From Hymenobacter ginkgonis (GTDB taxonomy: Bacteria > Bacteroidota > Bacteroidia > Cytophagales > Hymenobacteraceae), in the NCBI RefSeq assembly GCF_009755225.1, contig NZ_WQKZ01000004.1, forward strand, positions 496,001 to 560,000: DNA of 64,000 bases. Reading direction: 5' to 3'. Below the pieces are notes generated by a model that worked only from the letters and a program-made list of their open reading frames with translations, did no database searches and was not told the origin of the DNA. This document shows positions 49,387 to 58,311 of the stretch, piece after piece; the stretch's first letter is position 1; each line of letters begins with the position of its first letter. A program made the translations under genes and the position numbers.

Positions 49387-51171
49387 ATGGACCGCAATCA
49401 AGCGACCGGCCTTTTTCTTATTTCGGCCCTGCTCTTAGTGTATTTGTTTTTCTTCTCGCCCAAGACTGAGCCCGAGAAAAACAAGACCCAGCCCACCACT
49501 ACCACGGCTGCCAAAGTAGCTGTGCCTACCCCTGGCCTCGCGCCTGAGGCCAAGCCCGACACGGCCGCTGGCCCAGTGCGCAGCATCGAGCTCAAAAACC
49601 CCGAGCTGACGCTGAACTTCTCGACCCAGGGCGGCCGCGTGGTCGCCGTGCGCCTGAACAAGTACAAGACATTTTTTGGCAAGCCACTTGACTTGTTTGA
49701 TGCCCAGAGCGCCCGCTTCAACACGAAGTTTCGCACCACGGGCGGCCAAACGATTGACTTTGCGGGCCTGAATTTCTCGGCCACCGAGCCTACGCCTACC
49801 CCCGACGGCGGGCAGCAGCTCGCCTTTACGGCGCCAGTGGGCGGCGGCACCGTTACGCAGACCTATACGGTGCCCAAAGCGGGCTACGAGGTGAAGTACA
49901 ACCTGAAGCTCAACGGCGTGGCCGTGGCGCAGGAGCCCCTCACGTTCACGTTTCAGGACAATGTGCGGCAGACTGAGCAGGACCTGAAACAGAACCGCAA
50001 CCACACAACCATCAACCACTACCTGGCCACCGACGACCCCGGTAGCCTGGCCGAGGCCAGCGAAAAGCCGGAAGAAATGAAGATTGCTACCCCCATCAAG
50101 TGGGCGGCCGACAAGCACGATTTCTTCGTGGCGGGCTTCATCGCCGATTCGCAGCCCTTCGCCAATGGCACCTTCAACTCGACGGTGGACCTGGCCGACT
50201 CGACGTTTATTAAGCGCCTGAGCACTACGCTGGCTCTACCCGTGGCCGACGTGACGAGCGCGGCTGGGGGCCAGTACCGCTTTTTCTTCGGGCCTAATCA
50301 GTTCAACTTGCTCAAGAGCGTAGCGCCCAACTTCGACCGCAACGTGTACTTGGGTTGGGGCTTGTTTCGCTGGGTAAACCGCTTTGTGGTGCTGCCGGTG
50401 TTCAACTTCCTGGAGCAGTACATTACTTCCTACGGCGTTATTATTCTGCTACTGGTGGTGATTATCAAGCTCGTAACGTGGCCTCTAACCTACAAAACCT
50501 ACGAGAGCCAGGCCCGCATGAAAGTGCTGAAGCCCGAGCTCGACGAGATTAAGGCCAAGCACCCCGACGACCAGGTGAAGACCCAGCAGGAGACCATGAA
50601 GCTGTACCAGCAGTTTGGCGTGTCGCCACTCAGCGGCTGCGTACCCACGCTGCTCACGCTGCCAATTCTGTTCGCCATGTTCCAATTCTTCCCCAACGCC
50701 ATTGAGCTGCGCCAGCAGCCCTTCCTGTGGGCGCCGGACTTGAGTACCTACGACAACGCCATTCACCTGCCGTTTACGCTGCCGTATTTGGGCAGCCACA
50801 TCAGCATTTTTACGGTGCTGATGACGATTTCGACGCTCTTCATGACCTACCAGAGCAACCAAATGAACACGGCGGCCATGCAGGGGCCCATGAAGTTTTA
50901 TAGCTACCTCATGCCGCTGATTTTCTTCTTTGTGCTGAACAGCTTCGCCTCGGGCCTAACGTGGTACTACCTGGTTTCTAACCTCGTAACGCTCGGCCAG
51001 CAGGCCCTGACCCGCAGCTTTGTGAACGACACCAAGATTCGCGCCCAGCTCGAAGCCAACAAAGTCAAGAACAAGGATAAGAAGCCCGGCGGCTTCCAAG
51101 CTCGCTTAGCCGAGGCTATGAAAACTGCCCAGGAGCGCGACGCCCAAGCCAAAAAGCCCGGCAAAGCGTAG
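49387..51171 (+). CDS. yidC: Membrane protein insertase YidC
   Basis: 594 residues. It inserts and folds inner-membrane proteins with or without SecYEG. An N-terminal anchor (LFLISALLLVYLFFF) is followed by a large periplasmic beta domain (about 60-310). The conserved Oxa1/YidC domain begins at ITSYGVIILLLVVIIKLVTW, with the cytoplasmic helical hairpin rich in Lys and Glu and helices containing SGCVPTLLTLPILFAMF. The C-terminal tail is Lys-rich and probably contacts ribosomes. A strong terminator follows. Confidence 0.95.
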   Translation: MDRNQATGLFLISALLLVYLFFFSPKTEPEKNKTQPTTTTAAKVAVPTPGLAPEAKPDTAAGPVRSIELKNPELTLNFSTQGGRVVAVRLNKYKTFFGKPLDLFDAQSARFNTKFRTTGGQTIDFAGLNFSATEPTPTPDGGQQLAFTAPVGGGTVTQTYTVPKAGYEVKYNLKLNGVAVAQEPLTFTFQDNVRQTEQDLKQNRNHTTINHYLATDDPGSLAEASEKPEEMKIATPIKWAADKHDFFVAGFIADSQPFANGTFNSTVDLADSTFIKRLSTTLALPVADVTSAAGGQYRFFFGPNQFNLLKSVAPNFDRNVYLGWGLFRWVNRFVVLPVFNFLEQYITSYGVIILLLVVIIKLVTWPLTYKTYESQARMKVLKPELDEIKAKHPDDQVKTQQETMKLYQQFGVSPLSGCVPTLLTLPILFAMFQFFPNAIELRQQPFLWAPDLSTYDNAIHLPFTLPYLGSHISIFTVLMTISTLFMTYQSNQMNTAAMQGPMKFYSYLMPLIFFFVLNSFASGLTWYYLVSNLVTLGQQALTRSFVNDTKIRAQLEANKVKNKDKKPGGFQARLAEAMKTAQERDAQAKKPGKA

Positions 51172-51193
51172 CCTTGGAACGTAGATTTTGACG

Positions 51194-51236
51194 GCAAACG
51201 ACCGGCTGTGCATGGCACAGCCGGTCGTTTGCTTTT
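51194..51236 (+). terminator. Rho-independent terminator after yidC
   Basis: Perfect 18-bp arms GCAAACGACCGGCTGTGC (51194-51211) and its complement (51215-51232) enclose a 3-base loop and are followed by TTTT. Confidence 0.88.
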
Positions 51237-51350
51237 GGGCCTACCCCTCCCTTAGCCGGTAGGCCGTTACTGGCCCGATTTTCGTTTTAGCGGTTATACT
51301 TCGGTCCGGTTTTCACCTGCGCTGCTGCGGTAGCGCCTTATGCTCAGCTT

Positions 51351-51854
51351 ATGCGCTCCTTATCCTACTTGCTCGCGCTTTCACTTATTTTGCCGGCCTG
51401 CGCGCAAAAAGGAGTGCCTCAAAAAAGTAAGGCTACCGCTGCGGCCACCGCCGCCCCTACCCCCTCGGCACAGGCCGAGCCGGTGCTGGTGTTTCAGCGC
51501 ACGCCTTGCTACGGCACTTGCCCGGCCTACACGGCCACCATTTTTGCCGATGGCCGCGTGGAGTACGAAGGCCAGCGCTTCGTGCCGGTGCTGGGCAAGC
51601 ACACGCTCAAGCTGCCCGTGGCCACCGTAAACGAGCTATTGGCTGGGGCCAAGCGCATCAATTTCAACAGTTTGGAGGAGCGCTACTCGCGCAACACGTC
51701 GGACTTGCCGGCCACTATCATCACGGTGCATCCGGTGGGCCAGCCGCTCAAAGCTGTGTTTGCCGACGAAGGCATTCCGGCCAATCTGCAAGGCTACATC
51801 AACCTGCTCAAAGCCCGGCTCGACCCGTTGTCGGGCGTGGGCGTCACGGAGTAG
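51351..51854 (+). CDS. DUF6438-type lipoprotein
   Basis: 167 residues. The signal MRSLSYLLALSLILPACAQ ends in a lipobox-like LPAC. The core RTPCYGTCPAYTATIFADG, with two Cys four residues apart, followed by EYEGQRFV, matches the DUF6438 pattern of Bacteroidota; its function is unknown. The region between signal and core is Ala/Thr/Pro-rich. It is convergent with the binding-protein gene, with a 10-bp gap. Envelope location is inferred. Confidence 0.72.
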   Translation: MRSLSYLLALSLILPACAQKGVPQKSKATAAATAAPTPSAQAEPVLVFQRTPCYGTCPAYTATIFADGRVEYEGQRFVPVLGKHTLKLPVATVNELLAGAKRINFNSLEERYSRNTSDLPATIITVHPVGQPLKAVFADEGIPANLQGYINLLKARLDPLSGVGVTE

Positions 51855-51864
51855 CCCTACCCCC

Positions 51865-53553
51865 TTAGTCTTTGCGCACCCGCTCCAGCAGCAATTGGTT
51901 GGTAGGGTTGGCCGTAAGGTGGTGGATGTTGTTCTGAGTCAGGCGAATTATCTCGTCGTAGTAGAGCGGAATCACCGGGCAGTCACGTACCACGAGGCGG
52001 TCCATTTGCTGGTAGAGCGCGGTGCGGCGGGCCACGTCCTGCTCCCGAATGGCTTGCTGGTACAGCTGGTCGTATTCCGCCGATTTGTAGTGGGTTTTAT
52101 CGGGGCCAGCGGGGCTGAAATTGGGCGAATAAAACAGCGCCAAGTAGTTCTCGGCGTCGGGGTAGTCGCCGAGCCAGCTTTTGCTGAAAAACGCCGTGCG
52201 GCCATTGTCTACCAAATCCTGCTGGGCCGCCGATTGATTGATGTCAATTTGAACCTGCACGCCCACATCGGCCCAGTTTTTTTGCAGGTATTCGGCCACG
52301 GCTTTGCGCTCAGCCACGGTGCTCAGGCGCAGCTGCAGCGGCCGGCCGGGGCCGTAGCCGGCCGCGCGCAGCAACTCGCGCGCCCGTTGCTGCTGAAACG
52401 TATAGCCCGGCACCTTCGCCACCGAAAAGGAGGGTAGGGCGGCCGGCACAAACCCCGACAAGCCCGGCCGCCCGACGTGGTTGAGCACGTAGGACAGCAG
52501 TTCGGGCTTATTCAGGGCATAGTTGAGCGCTTGGCGCACGCGCACATCGCGCAGGGCGCGGCCTTGCCGGGCCTGCTCGCCGCTCAAACCCGCCGAATCG
52601 AGCTGAATACCTAAATACTCCGTGTTGAGGTAGGGCGCTTTTTGCAGTTGGAAGCGGCCCTGAAAATCGGCCCGCACCGAGCCATCGGGGTTGAGAATGA
52701 GGTCGCGCGAGCCTTCCCGAATGCCGCTCAAAAAGTCAAGCTTGCCTTGCAAAAACGTCAGAAACTCGGTTTTGCGGTCGGCAATAAAGCTGATGGCTAC
52801 CGCGTCGAGGTAGGGTAGGACGCGGCCGTTGGCGTCGTGGCGCCAGTAGCTAGGGTTGCGGTGGTAGAGCAGCACATTGCCCTCATCCCACACCTTAAAT
52901 TGAAATGGCCCGGTGCCCACCGGGTGCTCGCGGAAGTCCTTGCCGTACTTCTCCACCGCCTCGTGCGGCACCACGTAGGCGTAGGGCATCGTCAGGATGC
53001 CCAAAAAGGGGATGAACGGCGCCTTGAGGTGAATGCGCAGCGTGGAGTCATTGGCCGCCACAAAGCAGGTGTCGCTGATAGCACCGGCTTTGTCCTCCAG
53101 CACTTTACCTCGAAATATCCAGCCGCCCGGCGAGGCTGTCTTGGCATCAAACAGCCGCCGAAACGAATACACAAAATCGCTGGCTACGACTTCCCTACCC
53201 CTCCCTCCGGCAAAAGCCTCACTGTCTTGAAATCGCACGCCGCGCCGCAGCACAAACGTGTAGGTGCGGCCATCGGGCGAAATCTGGTAGCGGCGGGCTA
53301 GGGCGGGCGCCGGCAGCAAGGTGGTGTCGAGCTCTAGCAGGCCGTTGTAGAGCTGCGCCACAGCCCAGCTATTGGCTTGGTTGCGGGCAAAAGCGGGGTC
53401 GAGCGAGGTCAGCGCCTCGGGCTGGTTGTAGCGAAACACGCGCCGCTCGTCGGCAGCCGAAGGGCCAGCGCCCGAGCAGCCAGCCAGCAGCGTCGTGCTG
53501 GCCGCGGCGGCTAGCCATGTTAATCGAAACAACTGAGATTCGTGTAGAAACAT
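51865..53553 (-). CDS. Peptide/oligosaccharide ABC transporter substrate-binding lipoprotein (SBP family 5)
   Basis: 562 residues. The signal ends in lipobox LLAGC. The body is a family 5 solute-binding protein (OppA/DppA-like): LTSLDPAFARNQANSWAVAQLYNGLLELD, the IKAPF-like HLKAPFIPFLG, VGTGPFQFKVW, and the late DYPDAENYLALF. It would capture peptides or similar solutes in the periplasm. No permease or ATPase genes are adjacent, so it depends on partners elsewhere or has another role. A TACCTTTG promoter element lies 20 bp upstream. Confidence 0.86.
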   Translation of the reverse strand: MFLHESQLFRLTWLAAAASTTLLAGCSGAGPSAADERRVFRYNQPEALTSLDPAFARNQANSWAVAQLYNGLLELDTTLLPAPALARRYQISPDGRTYTFVLRRGVRFQDSEAFAGGRGREVVASDFVYSFRRLFDAKTASPGGWIFRGKVLEDKAGAISDTCFVAANDSTLRIHLKAPFIPFLGILTMPYAYVVPHEAVEKYGKDFREHPVGTGPFQFKVWDEGNVLLYHRNPSYWRHDANGRVLPYLDAVAISFIADRKTEFLTFLQGKLDFLSGIREGSRDLILNPDGSVRADFQGRFQLQKAPYLNTEYLGIQLDSAGLSGEQARQGRALRDVRVRQALNYALNKPELLSYVLNHVGRPGLSGFVPAALPSFSVAKVPGYTFQQQRARELLRAAGYGPGRPLQLRLSTVAERKAVAEYLQKNWADVGVQVQIDINQSAAQQDLVDNGRTAFFSKSWLGDYPDAENYLALFYSPNFSPAGPDKTHYKSAEYDQLYQQAIREQDVARRTALYQQMDRLVVRDCPVIPLYYDEIIRLTQNNIHHLTANPTNQLLLERVRKD

Positions 53554-53572
53554 CTGTTTGGCGTGTCGGTTG

Positions 53573-53580
53573 CAAAGGTA
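53573..53580 (-). promoter_or_regulatory. -7 element TACCTTTG (binding-protein gene)
   Basis: Exact TAnnTTTG match on the minus strand, 20 bp before the ATG at 53553, in the 71-bp divergent region. Confidence 0.6.
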
Positions 53581-53624
53581 GGGGTAGCACCTGCCCTGCT
53601 TTTTCGCTTATTTCTTCTCTTTTT

Positions 53625-54305
53625 ATGCAGCTTACCTATTTAGGCCACGCTTGCTTTCTGGCCACCATCGGTGGCAGCCGCGTGCTGTTCGACCCCTTCA
53701 TACGCCCCAATCCGCTGGCCAAGGACGTGGATGTAGACGCCCTCGAGGCCGACTACATCCTACTCTCGCACGGCCACGGCGACCACATCGCCGATGCCGA
53801 GGAGATAGCCAAGCGCACCGGAGCTAAAATCTTGGCTATCGCCGAGATAGCCGGTTACTTTGGTGCCAAAGGCCTTGAGGTTATAGGCACCAACTTGGGG
53901 GGTAGGGTGGCCCTGCCATTTGGGACAGTGCACTGCGTGGCAGCCGCGCACAGCAGCTCGTTTCCCGACGGCTCATACGCAGGTGTAGCCATGGGCTTTG
54001 TCATCAAAACCGCTGAGGGACAAACTTTCTACTTTGCCGGCGACACAGCCCTAACTTACGATATTAAGCTCATCAAGGAGCGCCATACCGTTGATTTTGC
54101 CTTGCTGCCCATCGGCGACAATTACACCATGGGCCTCACCGATGCCTTGGTGGCGGCCGAGTGGGTAGGCACCACCGAGATTATCGGCATGCACTACGAC
54201 ACCTTCCCCGTTATCGCCATCGACCACGCCGCCGCGCAGGCCGAAGCTAAAGCCGCTGGCAAAAACTTGCGCCTGCTCGCCATCGGCGAGACGGTAGCGC
54301 TGTAA
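53625..54305 (+). CDS. UPF0173-family metal-dependent hydrolase
   Basis: 226 residues, matching the family length. It has a metallo-beta-lactamase fold: MQLTYLGHACFL at the N-terminus, HxHxDH as SHGHGDHIADAEEI, AHSSS, FAGDTALTYD with the bridging Asp, and GMHYDTFPVI near the end. It probably hydrolyses a small ester or lactone in the cytoplasm; the substrate is unknown. The ATG at 53625 begins at the conserved strand; an in-frame ATG at 53517 lies inside the divergent gene and is rejected. Confidence 0.88.
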   Translation: MQLTYLGHACFLATIGGSRVLFDPFIRPNPLAKDVDVDALEADYILLSHGHGDHIADAEEIAKRTGAKILAIAEIAGYFGAKGLEVIGTNLGGRVALPFGTVHCVAAAHSSSFPDGSYAGVAMGFVIKTAEGQTFYFAGDTALTYDIKLIKERHTVDFALLPIGDNYTMGLTDALVAAEWVGTTEIIGMHYDTFPVIAIDHAAAQAEAKAAGKNLRLLAIGETVAL

Positions 54306-54330
54306 GGTTAGAGTAGGCTAGCCCTACTAC

Positions 54331-54444
54331 GAAAGAACGTCCTGCTGAGCTGGTCGAAGCATCTTGCGTGTAGCAGTAATCTCAATTTTCGGGAATTACT
54401 ACCCCAAGCGAGATGCTTCGACTAGCTGAGCAGGACGTTCTTTC
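54331..54444. repeat. Dispersed palindromic element (family A) before parA
   Basis: The left end GAAAGAACGTCCTGCTGAGC and the right end GCTGAGCAGGACGTTCTTTC are complementary. The arms continue inward through CGAAGCATCT with one or two mismatches, and a further TAGTAATT-like inner pair follows. It lies between the UPF0173 gene and parA. Confidence 0.78.
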
Positions 54445-54552
54445 TTGGCTAATCCATTTTTTTTAGCCTTATTTTGTAAGTTGAACAGCGCCGGCCCCGG
54501 TTGGCTTTATCTCTTCCGCGCAGGGCGTTTCCTTAGTATATCGTTTGTTGTT

Positions 54553-55362
54553 ATGGGTAAGATTATCGCGGTAGCCAACCAGAAGGGTGGCGTCGGCAAA
54601 ACCACTTCGGCCATTAACCTAGCTGCCTCCCTGGCGGCACTGGATTACCGTACCCTGCTCGTCGATGCCGACCCGCAGGCCAACGCCACCTCAGGCGTAG
54701 GCTTCGACCCCAAAGACATTGAAAACAGCGTGTATGAGTGCATGGTAGATGGCATTGACCCGCACGATATCATCTTGCAAACCAACATCCTACCCCACCT
54801 CGACCTCATGCCCTCGCACATCGACTTGGTGGGCGCCGAAGTGGAGATGATTAACCTGCCCAACCGCGAAGAAAAAATGAAGGAGGCCCTGCGCCCCCTG
54901 GCCGACCAGTACGACTTCATCATTATTGACTGCTCGCCCTCGCTGGGCCTCATCACGGTAAACGCCCTCACGGCTGCACACTCGGTTATCATTCCGGTGC
55001 AGTGCGAATACTTCGCGCTCGAGGGCCTGGGTAAGCTGCTGAATACCATCAAAATTATCCAAAGCCGCCTCAATACCAACCTCGAAATCGAAGGCATTTT
55101 GCTCACGATGTACGACGTGCGCTTGCGCCTCTCCAACCAAGTAGTGGAGGAAGTGCAGATGCACTTTCAGCAACTCGTATTCGACACCATTATCCCACGT
55201 AACGTGAAGCTGAGCGAGTCACCGAGCTTTGGCATCCCGGTTATCCTGCACGATGCCGAAAGCAAAGGCTCCATCAGCTACCTCAACCTGGCGCGGGAGA
55301 TTGTGGAAAAGAATAGTGTAGAAGCCAACCCCGAAGAAGCCGCGGAAGATGAGCTGGTGTAA
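54553..55362 (+). CDS. parA: Chromosome-partitioning ATPase ParA (Soj)
   Basis: 269 residues from the ATG at 54553. The deviant Walker A KGGVGKTT is at 11-18, with the signature Lys11; then VDADPQANAT and IIIDCSPSLGLIT. No N-terminal HTH is present, so it is a chromosomal Soj-type ATPase, not a plasmid ParA repressor. It works with ParB, whose gene follows after a 232-bp gap holding another palindrome. The in-frame extension back to 54445 lacks conservation. Confidence 0.93.
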   Translation: MGKIIAVANQKGGVGKTTSAINLAASLAALDYRTLLVDADPQANATSGVGFDPKDIENSVYECMVDGIDPHDIILQTNILPHLDLMPSHIDLVGAEVEMINLPNREEKMKEALRPLADQYDFIIIDCSPSLGLITVNALTAAHSVIIPVQCEYFALEGLGKLLNTIKIIQSRLNTNLEIEGILLTMYDVRLRLSNQVVEEVQMHFQQLVFDTIIPRNVKLSESPSFGIPVILHDAESKGSISYLNLAREIVEKNSVEANPEEAAEDELV

Positions 55363-55387
55363 CTGCACCAATTAGCCCTTCACAGCA

Positions 55388-55486
55388 CGTCATGCTGAGC
55401 TGGCCGAAGCATCTTGGGTGCTCTACTAACTCCATTGCCAGAGATTAGTGCTGCACCCGAGGTGCTTCGGCCGGCTCAGCATGACG
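55388..55486. repeat. Dispersed palindromic element (family A) between parA and parB
   Basis: CGTCATGCTGAGCTGGCCGA at the left pairs with bases ending CGGCTCAGCATGACG at the right, with a few mismatches; GGGTGC pairs with GCACCC inside. The element separates parA from parB, which are usually tightly coupled, and precedes a separate parB promoter candidate. Confidence 0.78.
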
Positions 55487-55541
55487 CTTTTTGATTTTGG
55501 CGATACCAAGCGCCACAGCTTGCCCTTCGCCCAAGAATCCG

Positions 55542-55549
55542 TAATTTTG
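55542..55549 (+). promoter_or_regulatory. -7 element TAATTTTG (parB)
   Basis: Exact TAnnTTTG match 45 bp before the parB ATG at 55595, after the palindrome. It suggests parB can be transcribed independently. Confidence 0.5.
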
Positions 55550-55594
55550 AAGTTCTGGGCGTGCCGGCCTTTCGGCCCCCAGACCCTTGCCAAG

Positions 55595-56575
55595 ATGTCC
55601 GCAGAGAAGAACGACGAGAAAATCCAAGCTGCCCTAAACGCTACCCCCGGTGCGGCAAACGCCGCCAAGCGCAAAATCGGGGGCCTGGGCCGGGGCCTCA
55701 ACGCACTGATTGAGGGCAGCTACGAAGCCAAAGGCGAGCGCGAGCAGCGCCTCGTGCCTAATCCTATCAATTCGGTAGGCCAGATTCCGGTGGGCCACAT
55801 TGAGGCCAACCCTTACCAGCCGCGCTCGCACTTCGACCAAGAAGCGCTGGCTGAATTGGCCGATAGCATCAAGATTCAGGGCATTATCCAGCCCGTGACG
55901 GTGCGCCAAATGGGCACCAACTCTTACCAGCTCATTTCGGGTGAGCGCCGCTTGCAAGCCAGCAAACTAGCCGGCTTGGAAACTATTCCGGCTTACATCC
56001 GCAAGGCTGATGACCAGCAGATGCTGGAAATGGCGCTGATTGAAAATATTCAGCGTGAGAACCTCAATGCCATCGAAATTGCCCTCAGCTACCAACGCTT
56101 GCTGAGCGAGTGCAGCTTGCGCCAAGAAGACTTGGGCGAGCGAGTGGGCAAAAACCGCTCGACCGTCACCAATTATCTACGCCTACTTAAGCTGCCGCCC
56201 ACCATCCAGATTGGCCTGCGCGACTCAGTGATTGGCATGGGCCACGCCCGCGCCCTGGTGAGCCTCGAAGACCCGCAGCAGCAAGTAGATTTGTTTCGCC
56301 GTATTGTGGCCGAGGACCTATCGGTGCGGCGCGTGGAGGAACTGGTGCGCAACGGCTACGGCCGCCCCACGGGTGGCTCTACCCCCACCCCGCGCGAGCA
56401 GCCCGCACCGGTGGTGCCAGTAGCCGAGCTACGGCGCACCGAGCGCCAACTCACCGACCACTTTGGCTCGAAGGTACAGCTACGGCCCGGCGCGCAAGGC
56501 CGCGGCGAAATCAAGATTTCTTTCGATTCGGTGGAGGACATGCAACGCATTCTGCATATTCTGCAACCTGCTTAG
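55595..56575 (+). CDS. parB: Chromosome-partitioning protein ParB (CTPase)
   Basis: 326 residues from the ATG at 55595. The N-terminal CTP-binding domain has ANPYQPRSHFD and ISGERRLQASK (the GERR motif). The central HTH is QEDLGERVGKNRSTVTNYLRLL. A flexible Pro/Thr linker leads to a C-terminal dimerisation domain (LTDHFGSKVQLRPG). The early KRKIGGLGRGLNALI is the ParA-stimulating peptide region. An in-frame reading back to 55448 crosses the palindrome and is rejected. No good parS site was found in the window. Confidence 0.93.
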   Translation: MSAEKNDEKIQAALNATPGAANAAKRKIGGLGRGLNALIEGSYEAKGEREQRLVPNPINSVGQIPVGHIEANPYQPRSHFDQEALAELADSIKIQGIIQPVTVRQMGTNSYQLISGERRLQASKLAGLETIPAYIRKADDQQMLEMALIENIQRENLNAIEIALSYQRLLSECSLRQEDLGERVGKNRSTVTNYLRLLKLPPTIQIGLRDSVIGMGHARALVSLEDPQQQVDLFRRIVAEDLSVRRVEELVRNGYGRPTGGSTPTPREQPAPVVPVAELRRTERQLTDHFGSKVQLRPGAQGRGEIKISFDSVEDMQRILHILQPA

Positions 56576-56617
56576 GTACCGCACCTCTTATCGCTGGTCA
56601 GCGTTAGCGGCTTACTT

Positions 56618-57376
56618 ATGAAAAATCTGTTGCTTGGGGCCGCTGCGAGGCTGCATTTGCTAGGCTGGGCGTTCGGTATACTGGGAATGCTGCTGGTGCT
56701 GGCCCAGCCAACGCGCGCCCAAACATCGGCCACCGACCCTTATAATGTGAACCCGGCCGCACCCGTTGTGGTGCGGCCCGACACAGCCACGGTACGCAAA
56801 ATCAGCAAAAAGGAAAAGCGCGCCCTGGCCGCCGCCGACTCGGCCAAGCGCACGGAGCGGCTATTTGGTCAGCGCGTTACCCGGCCACAAAAGGCTGGCT
56901 TTCTTGCACTTATTCCTAGCGCAGGACAAATTTATAACAAGCGGTACTGGAAGCTACCCATTGTGTATGGCATGGTAGGTGGGCTGGGCTACTGGGTATA
57001 CTACCAGCAGAATTACTTTAATAATTTCAGGCTGGCCAACCGGACTATTAGCGGTATCACTTCTTCAACGGACCAGGCCGCTGCGTTGGCAAAGACTGAC
57101 TTACCCACCGATATTAAAAACCTTTCGGCGGCAAACATCAACACGGGCTTGATTTTCGCGCGGCGCTACCGCGATTTGTCCATCTTGCTTAGCGCACTAG
57201 GTTACTCACTGCAAATCCTTGACGCTGTGGTAGATGCTCACCTACACGACTTTGATGTGAGCGACAATCTTTCCCTCAACTGGCAGCCCACGCTGCTACC
57301 CCAGCCTGGCCAGCTAGCGCCGGCGCCTGGCCTCTCGCTGTCGCTGCGGGTGAAGCAGGGGGGTAGGGCTTACTAG
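56618..57376 (+). CDS. DUF5683 membrane-associated protein
   Basis: 252 residues with a signal or anchor helix ending at QPTRAQ. The DUF5683 core is RPQKAGFLALIPSAGQIYNKRYWKLPIVYG, read here as AGFLALIPSAGQIYNKRYWK, followed by a second hydrophobic helix and, later, LLSALGYSLQILDAVVDAHL. The family has no known function but is a regular neighbour of parA, parB, dapB and lepB in Bacteroidota, an order kept here. It starts 42 bp after parB. A membrane or envelope role is inferred. Confidence 0.8.
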   Translation: MKNLLLGAAARLHLLGWAFGILGMLLVLAQPTRAQTSATDPYNVNPAAPVVVRPDTATVRKISKKEKRALAAADSAKRTERLFGQRVTRPQKAGFLALIPSAGQIYNKRYWKLPIVYGMVGGLGYWVYYQQNYFNNFRLANRTISGITSSTDQAAALAKTDLPTDIKNLSAANINTGLIFARRYRDLSILLSALGYSLQILDAVVDAHLHDFDVSDNLSLNWQPTLLPQPGQLAPAPGLSLSLRVKQGGRAY

Positions 57377-57430
57377 CCAGGTAGGTGGCCTAAGCACCTT
57401 CGGCAACTCCAATCGACAACTTTAATACGC

Positions 57431-58153
57431 ATGAAAATCCTCCTTATCGGCTACGGCAAAATGGGCCAGACGATAGCCGGCCTGGCTGCTGGCCGGGGCC
57501 ACGAAGTAGTTGGCATCGTTGACCACCAGGCTTCTACGCAGCGCATCGAGGATTTTACGCCCGCCCAAGTAGATGTGGCTATTGAGTTTACGCATCCCGA
57601 GGCGGCTTTTGCCAACGTGGCCGCTTGCCTGCGCCAGGGCCTACCCGTGGTGTGCGGCTCGACGGGCTGGCTGCACCACTTTGAGGAGGCCGCCCAACTA
57701 GCGACGGACACGCACGGTGCACTCTTCTATGCCTCCAACTATAGTGTGGGTGTCAATCTGTTTTTTCATTTCAATGAATACATCGCGGCCAAGATGAACC
57801 AGTTTGCGGCCGGCTACGATGTGCAAGTCACAGAAATTCACCACACGCAGAAGGTAGACCAGCCCAGCGGCACAGCGCTGACGGCCGCCGAAGGCATTCT
57901 GGCTAACTTCCCGGCCAAGACCAGCTGGCGCAATGCCCCGGCCCAAGCCCCCTACGAACTGGCGGTGCTCAGCGAGCGCGAGGGCACGGTAGTGGGCACC
58001 CACGAAGTGCGTTACATTTCGGCCGCCGATACCATTGAGCTGCGCCACGAGGCGCACTCGCGCCAGGGCTTTGCCGAAGGCGCGCTGCTAGCGGCCGAGT
58101 GGCTGCCGGGTCGCCACGGGGTATTTGGTATGAAGGAGTTGCTGGGTTTGTAA
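57431..58153 (+). CDS. dapB: 4-hydroxy-tetrahydrodipicolinate reductase
   Basis: 240 residues. It reduces hydroxy-tetrahydrodipicolinate in lysine and diaminopimelate synthesis. The nucleotide motif is IGYGKMGQTIAG at the start; the substrate and catalytic segment is EIHHTQKVDQPSGTALT, with His and Lys, and SNYSVGVNLFF is conserved. The length is slightly below the Proteobacterial enzyme and normal for Bacteroidota. It sits 54 bp after the DUF5683 gene in a likely operon. Confidence 0.92.
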   Translation: MKILLIGYGKMGQTIAGLAAGRGHEVVGIVDHQASTQRIEDFTPAQVDVAIEFTHPEAAFANVAACLRQGLPVVCGSTGWLHHFEEAAQLATDTHGALFYASNYSVGVNLFFHFNEYIAAKMNQFAAGYDVQVTEIHHTQKVDQPSGTALTAAEGILANFPAKTSWRNAPAQAPYELAVLSEREGTVVGTHEVRYISAADTIELRHEAHSRQGFAEGALLAAEWLPGRHGVFGMKELLGL

Positions 58154-58162
58154 AAATAAGTT

Positions 58163-58249
58163 GTTATTACGAGTGCAGCGCGGCAATTGCCTCCGAACGA
58201 TATCCACGCGGCTCGTTCTGGGCAACTGCCGCGCTGCACTCGCAATGAC
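58163..58249. repeat. Palindromic element, divergent subtype, between dapB and lepB
   Basis: GTTATTACGAGTGCAGCGCG at the left and GCGCTGCACTCGCAATGAC at the right are near-perfect complements, with GGCAATTGCC/GGCAACTGCC and CGAACGA/TCGTTCTG inside. The outline matches family A, but the sequence is of the CATTGCGAG type, a distinct subfamily. Confidence 0.75.
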
Positions 58250-58311
58250 GGTTGGTGTTGTTTCTTTGCCGAATATTCTATTGGTGAGCTGTTGCTCCCG
58301 CCCTCCGTTTC

